DNA from: Paraescarpia echinospica
Lineage: Eukaryota > Annelida > Polychaeta > Sabellida > Siboglinidae
Assembly: GCA_020002185.1 (NCBI GenBank)
Contig: CM034533.1
Coordinates: 54,555,563 to 54,619,562 of the forward strand
Reading direction: 5' to 3'
Length of the DNA stretch: 64,000 nucleotides
Below, in pieces: positions 60,855 through 64,000 of the stretch (positions are counted from its first letter, which is position 1; each line of letters starts with the position of its first letter). The translations under genes and the position numbers were made by a program. Below the pieces are notes generated by a model, which was not told where the DNA came from, did not search any database, and saw nothing but the letters and a program-made list of their open reading frames with translations.

Positions 60855-63591
60855 CTACAAACACAGCAGACATTATAAAGTAAAGTTAAGGTAAGTTCTT
60901 ATATCTCACAGTATCAAGTCCTCAGGACTGCTCAAAGCACTTTACACTTTACTCCCTGGCAGACCTGTTCAATCGAACACCATCTCGACTTCTCTGGGAA
61001 GCATTCAGTCACGCTGCAATTTATGCACTAAGACTATTCATACACAAATATATACCACTGTCTATAGCCAGGTACTCATTCATACAGCTGAGTGAACTGG
61101 AGCAACGTAGAGTGAGCGAACTTGCCCTTGATTCAAACCTGGTTTCTTTCGGTCGAGAGTCCAAAGCTCTAGCCACTGAACCACTGCGCTCCGCAAACAA
61201 CACACACAGGTTTACACTGTTCTTTCATCCATCGACGTTCCTTCATATTATCAATGAACACAAATACAGTAGAACCTTATTATTATATCACCCCTGAGAC
61301 TGCACAAACGTAACTTGAGTAGTGAGGTGTCTATATCAGCAGGATTCATATCCTACACTTTATTGCTAGTAAAATAACTTGGGACTGTCGCAGGCTGACC
61401 ATAATTGCAATTGTATTATTGAGGTGTCCATAAAGTGAAGTTCGACTTTACCGAAAAACGAGCAGAAATCAAAACTAATGTGGGACGAAAAATAGGCAAT
61501 GAACGAAATAGTAACATGGGGCAGACAGTTGTTGCAAAAAAGTGATCTACGTTCAGTTAAGCGTACAAAATGCATAACAATTATTTGAGATGTAAAAATA
61601 TTTAATTTGGCGTTTCAATAAGCATACAGGGATGTACACCCATTTTCATTGGTTCCTGGGGTTCCTAGGTATAGCCATCTCAGCAGATGTGACTGGCAAT
61701 TAACTTGTGTGTCCACATATGAGCAAAGGGAATTAAGGGATACCAGAACACTTTAAAGTCTTATAATTTAGGTGGACTTTTCGATATTTTTTCATAAATG
61801 AGTTTTGAATCTAGTGTGACATTGGTAGAAATTAAATTACAATGATAGATTCAACAGTCAAGGTTGTCACTGGAGATCGCTGTCCCAGTTTCAGATGCTG
61901 CTAAAAGGTTCAAGGTGAAGGCTAATTGGGACATGTTCGCTTAATAGAACGGATATTGTATATTTCCTCCCAGGACACTTTTTTCACAGTCTTCATCAGT
62001 AGAGTGTGCATTAGTGTCAGTTTAGATTCACTCAAGTTGGCATCGTCGGCACAGTGTCAGCTGCTGCTAAAAAGGGAGGTGTATGCTAATTAGGGCATGT
62101 ACGCTTAATAAAATGAATATGGAATCCATCTTTGTTTTTGACAAAAACACTTGTAAATATATGATACTGGCATGTCGTAAGAATACAAAACCATAGCAGC
62201 GAGAACCGAAATCTTGTTTTGTATGTTTCAATTATGAAACTTCACCTAGTCAAATTTGTCAACCGAATAGGCATTGATTACATTTTGATTAGAAACCCTT
62301 CAAATTTACAAATAAATATATGCTACCATTACATCTGATTGAATTTAGATTCTGCTTTAAATCGTTTATAGAGACAATTTCTAAATTTCGAAGAGTTAGG
62401 AGTCTTTCATTTTATAGAATGTAACATTTAACATTGCTACTATAAGCAAGCTCTTGCTACCATTCCATTTCAAAATAACGTACATAGGTTTCCATTCTTC
62501 TTTTGTCCGTCTACGTTCCTTCCTAGCAGATCGCTGTTTTTCTTCCAGTCTTGTCTTCTCTGCAGTGGCGCCATCTGAAGCGAAATCATTTCGGTCAACG
62601 AAAACGCAGCAAATTAAATTTACTGACTTGTACATATCAGAAATGGCATTATGAAAGATGAAGAATTAGAGAGTGGGCTAAAATACCACGCTCAAAATTA
62701 ATTATGTTTGTAACGCCAATTGTACATAACTGGCTGTTTGGAGTGTCTAACTAAACAAACTTGATGTTTATGAAGACATCTTTCACAGGATGTGAACTAA
62801 TTAAATAAATTAATTAAAGAAAATATTCACTACTTGTTCTAGTAAAAATATATCAAAGAATTTCCTTGGACGGAATAGATTTTATCTATTTTAGTAACAA
62901 ATAAATGCTCGTAACAATACAATCTGACGAAGTACTTAATAAAACCTTGCAAAAAGTACAGTACTTGGGCAGGTGTATGCAAGTACTGAATAATTCACAC
63001 TTTATAACTTGAAGAAACAATCACTGCCCATACGTCAATTACACAAGTAACAAACCTAAATCTCCCTCTTCCATTTTCCGGATGTCCGGTCGTCGTCTAG
63101 CATCGGTTGGTGGCAACTTCTTACAAAGGTCAGCATCAACTTCATTCAGCATCATGGCAAAAGTTGTGAACGAGTAGTACTGAAACAGACATGAAACACC
63201 CACTTGACAACCATACCATGCACATTTACCGAGAATATATATATAAATAATGCGAGGTTATCTATTCCGTTAGGTAGGTAAGTATCAGTAGGACCTTTGC
63301 TGAATCAGCTGTGTTTCGTCCCATTTTGTGGTCAGAACCATGGAACCAGGCAACTTTAAAGGTGGCTCCTTAAATTATTAATAACATATTTTAAACACGC
63401 GTTAATGACAATAAGATTAATGAACTTTGCAGTCCAACAGATGGAAAGTTACAAGATGGCCTTGTGAGGATGGGAAGGAAAATGCTAACCTGACTACTGT
63501 CATCTGGTTTTGGTTCTGCAACCCACAGCAATCTCTGGCCCGGCACATGCTGGTTACACGTGATTCCCTTCTCACAGCTATCTTCTGTCAC
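60752..63591 (-). CDS. Oxysterol-binding-protein-related protein (ORP1/2-like), C-terminal four exons
   Basis: Four minus-strand exons join in phase: 63490-63591, 63056-63179, 62484-62574 and 60752-60854. The 139 residues show the ORP C-terminal order: RLLWVAEPKPDD, YYSFTTFAMMLNEVDADL, LPPTDARRRPDIRKMEEGDL, TAEKTRLEEKQRSARKERRR, EEWKPIWF, then EDWICSSDYWQRDW and CPDIF before the stop. ORPs move sterols and phosphoinositides between membranes at contact sites. This piece is the end of the lipid-binding beta-barrel domain. The EQVSHHPP fingerprint would lie upstream, beyond the window. ARK..R...EEWK..WF and DWI.S..YW.R look closest to the ORP1/ORP2 group, by eye. The last intron (60855-62483) contains a SINE and most of it is duplicated in copy A. 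Confidence 0.93.
60902..61194 (-). mobile_element. tRNA-headed SINE (copy B) in the last ORP intron
   Basis: Counterpart of 45180-45472, full length, same strand as the gene. Confidence 0.8.
61682..62483. other. Unduplicated part of the last ORP intron
   Basis: Sequence past the end of the A/B match. AT-rich, no repeat or exon recognised. Confidence 0.6.
62484..62574 (-). CDS. ORP exon (second from the end)
   Basis: 91 nt: two bases finish the Asp codon begun in the previous exon, then 29 codons, then two bases. Acceptor TTCGCTTCAG, donor GTACGT. Carries EKTRLEEKQR and EEWKP. Confidence 0.93.
63056..63179 (-). CDS. ORP exon (third from the end)
   Basis: 124 nt, 41 codons plus one base. Acceptor TGTCTGTTTCAG, donor GTTTGT. 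Carries the FTxFAxxLNE and LPPTDxRxRPD signatures. Confidence 0.93.
63490..63591 (-). CDS. ORP exon (fourth from the end)
   Basis: 102 nt, phase 0 at both ends. Acceptor TCTTTATAG, donor GTTAGC. Includes RLLWVAEPKPDDSSQ. The acceptor tract is short. Confidence 0.88.
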
Positions 63592-64000
63592 CTATAAAGA
63601 TGGAGAACATAAAAATAAAGCAATTTATAAAACACCGCATCAATAAAAGACAACATATTAAGTAGATTGGAAGACAGCATATAAATTTATAATACATCTC
63701 ACTTTACAAGTGACCACACTGTGAAAGTGCACTTTCAAAATTACAAACAACAATCAAAACCGTTTTAACCCAATAGTTAAATCAGCTGAAAATATCTGCA
63801 TCAGGCTTTATGTTCAAGTGGTGCCCTCTTGAAGATAGTTTTGAAAACACTAAATGCCTCAACACATGGCATAAATGTAGTGTTCCTATCTATCTGATCA
63901 AATAGCAAGGCAAACTGACACTTTAAAAACAGCTATATATATATATACATATATACACACCAAAGGGTTAAATCAAAATCTCTACCGGGTCTGTTTTTTC
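63592..64000. other. ORP intron, 3' end of the window
   Basis: AT-rich, with a short TA run near 63936-63955. No further ORP exon seen on the minus strand. Confidence 0.55.

Overview
The window is animal nuclear DNA, most likely from a marine invertebrate. A lophotrochozoan such as a mollusc is my guess from repeat content and gene style; the sequence does not prove it. Evidence for a eukaryote: split genes with GT-AG introns, AATAAA poly(A) signals, dinucleotide microsatellites, tRNA-headed SINEs, MITEs, a Ty3/Gypsy pol and at least five lineages of non-LTR retrotransposon. No bacterial operon, CRISPR array or rRNA gene is present.

Layout. 1-2090: decayed non-LTR element (minus). 2090-8090: AT-rich DNA with two CA arrays and twelve near-identical 60-bp repeats (4277-4996). 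8097-8268: a good candidate host exon (minus). 8345-12515: two broken LINEs and a decayed transposase-like gene. 12515-14800: degenerate short repeats and a microsatellite. 14811-17405: a second, longer copy of the transposase-like family (minus). 18300-19800: two LINE tails (plus). 19825-22700: a CR1-like LINE (minus). 23047-23768: last exon of a TIR-domain adaptor-like gene (minus). 24025-28086 and 28771-33171: two copies of one PHD-endonuclease-RT LINE family carrying a 2A-like motif; the second copy is nearly intact.

From 26358 on the window repeats itself. 26358-28770 and 33598-45959 (copy A) recur almost base for base as 46960-49372 and 49373-61681 (copy B). Between them lies a run of exactly 1000 Ns (45960-46959), which is a conventional scaffold-gap length. 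Copy A has the 4.8-kb LINE insertion at 28771-33597; copy B has the empty site. The simplest reading is two haplotypes placed end to end, though a recent tandem duplication is possible. Each copy holds a dead Gypsy pol, a tRNA-like sequence, a 0.41-kb hairpin MITE, two SINEs in opposite orientation and the terminal coding exon of an oxysterol-binding-protein-related protein (ORP).

The clearest host gene is that ORP. Four consecutive minus-strand exons (63490-63591, 63056-63179, 62484-62574, 60752-60854) join with matching phases to give the C-terminal 139 residues of an OSBP-family lipid-transfer protein. Its 5' part lies beyond the window. Copy A carries an extra, orphan copy of the last exon (45030-45132). 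The TIR exon is the second convincing host gene. Most other open frames are transposon remains or antisense shadows.
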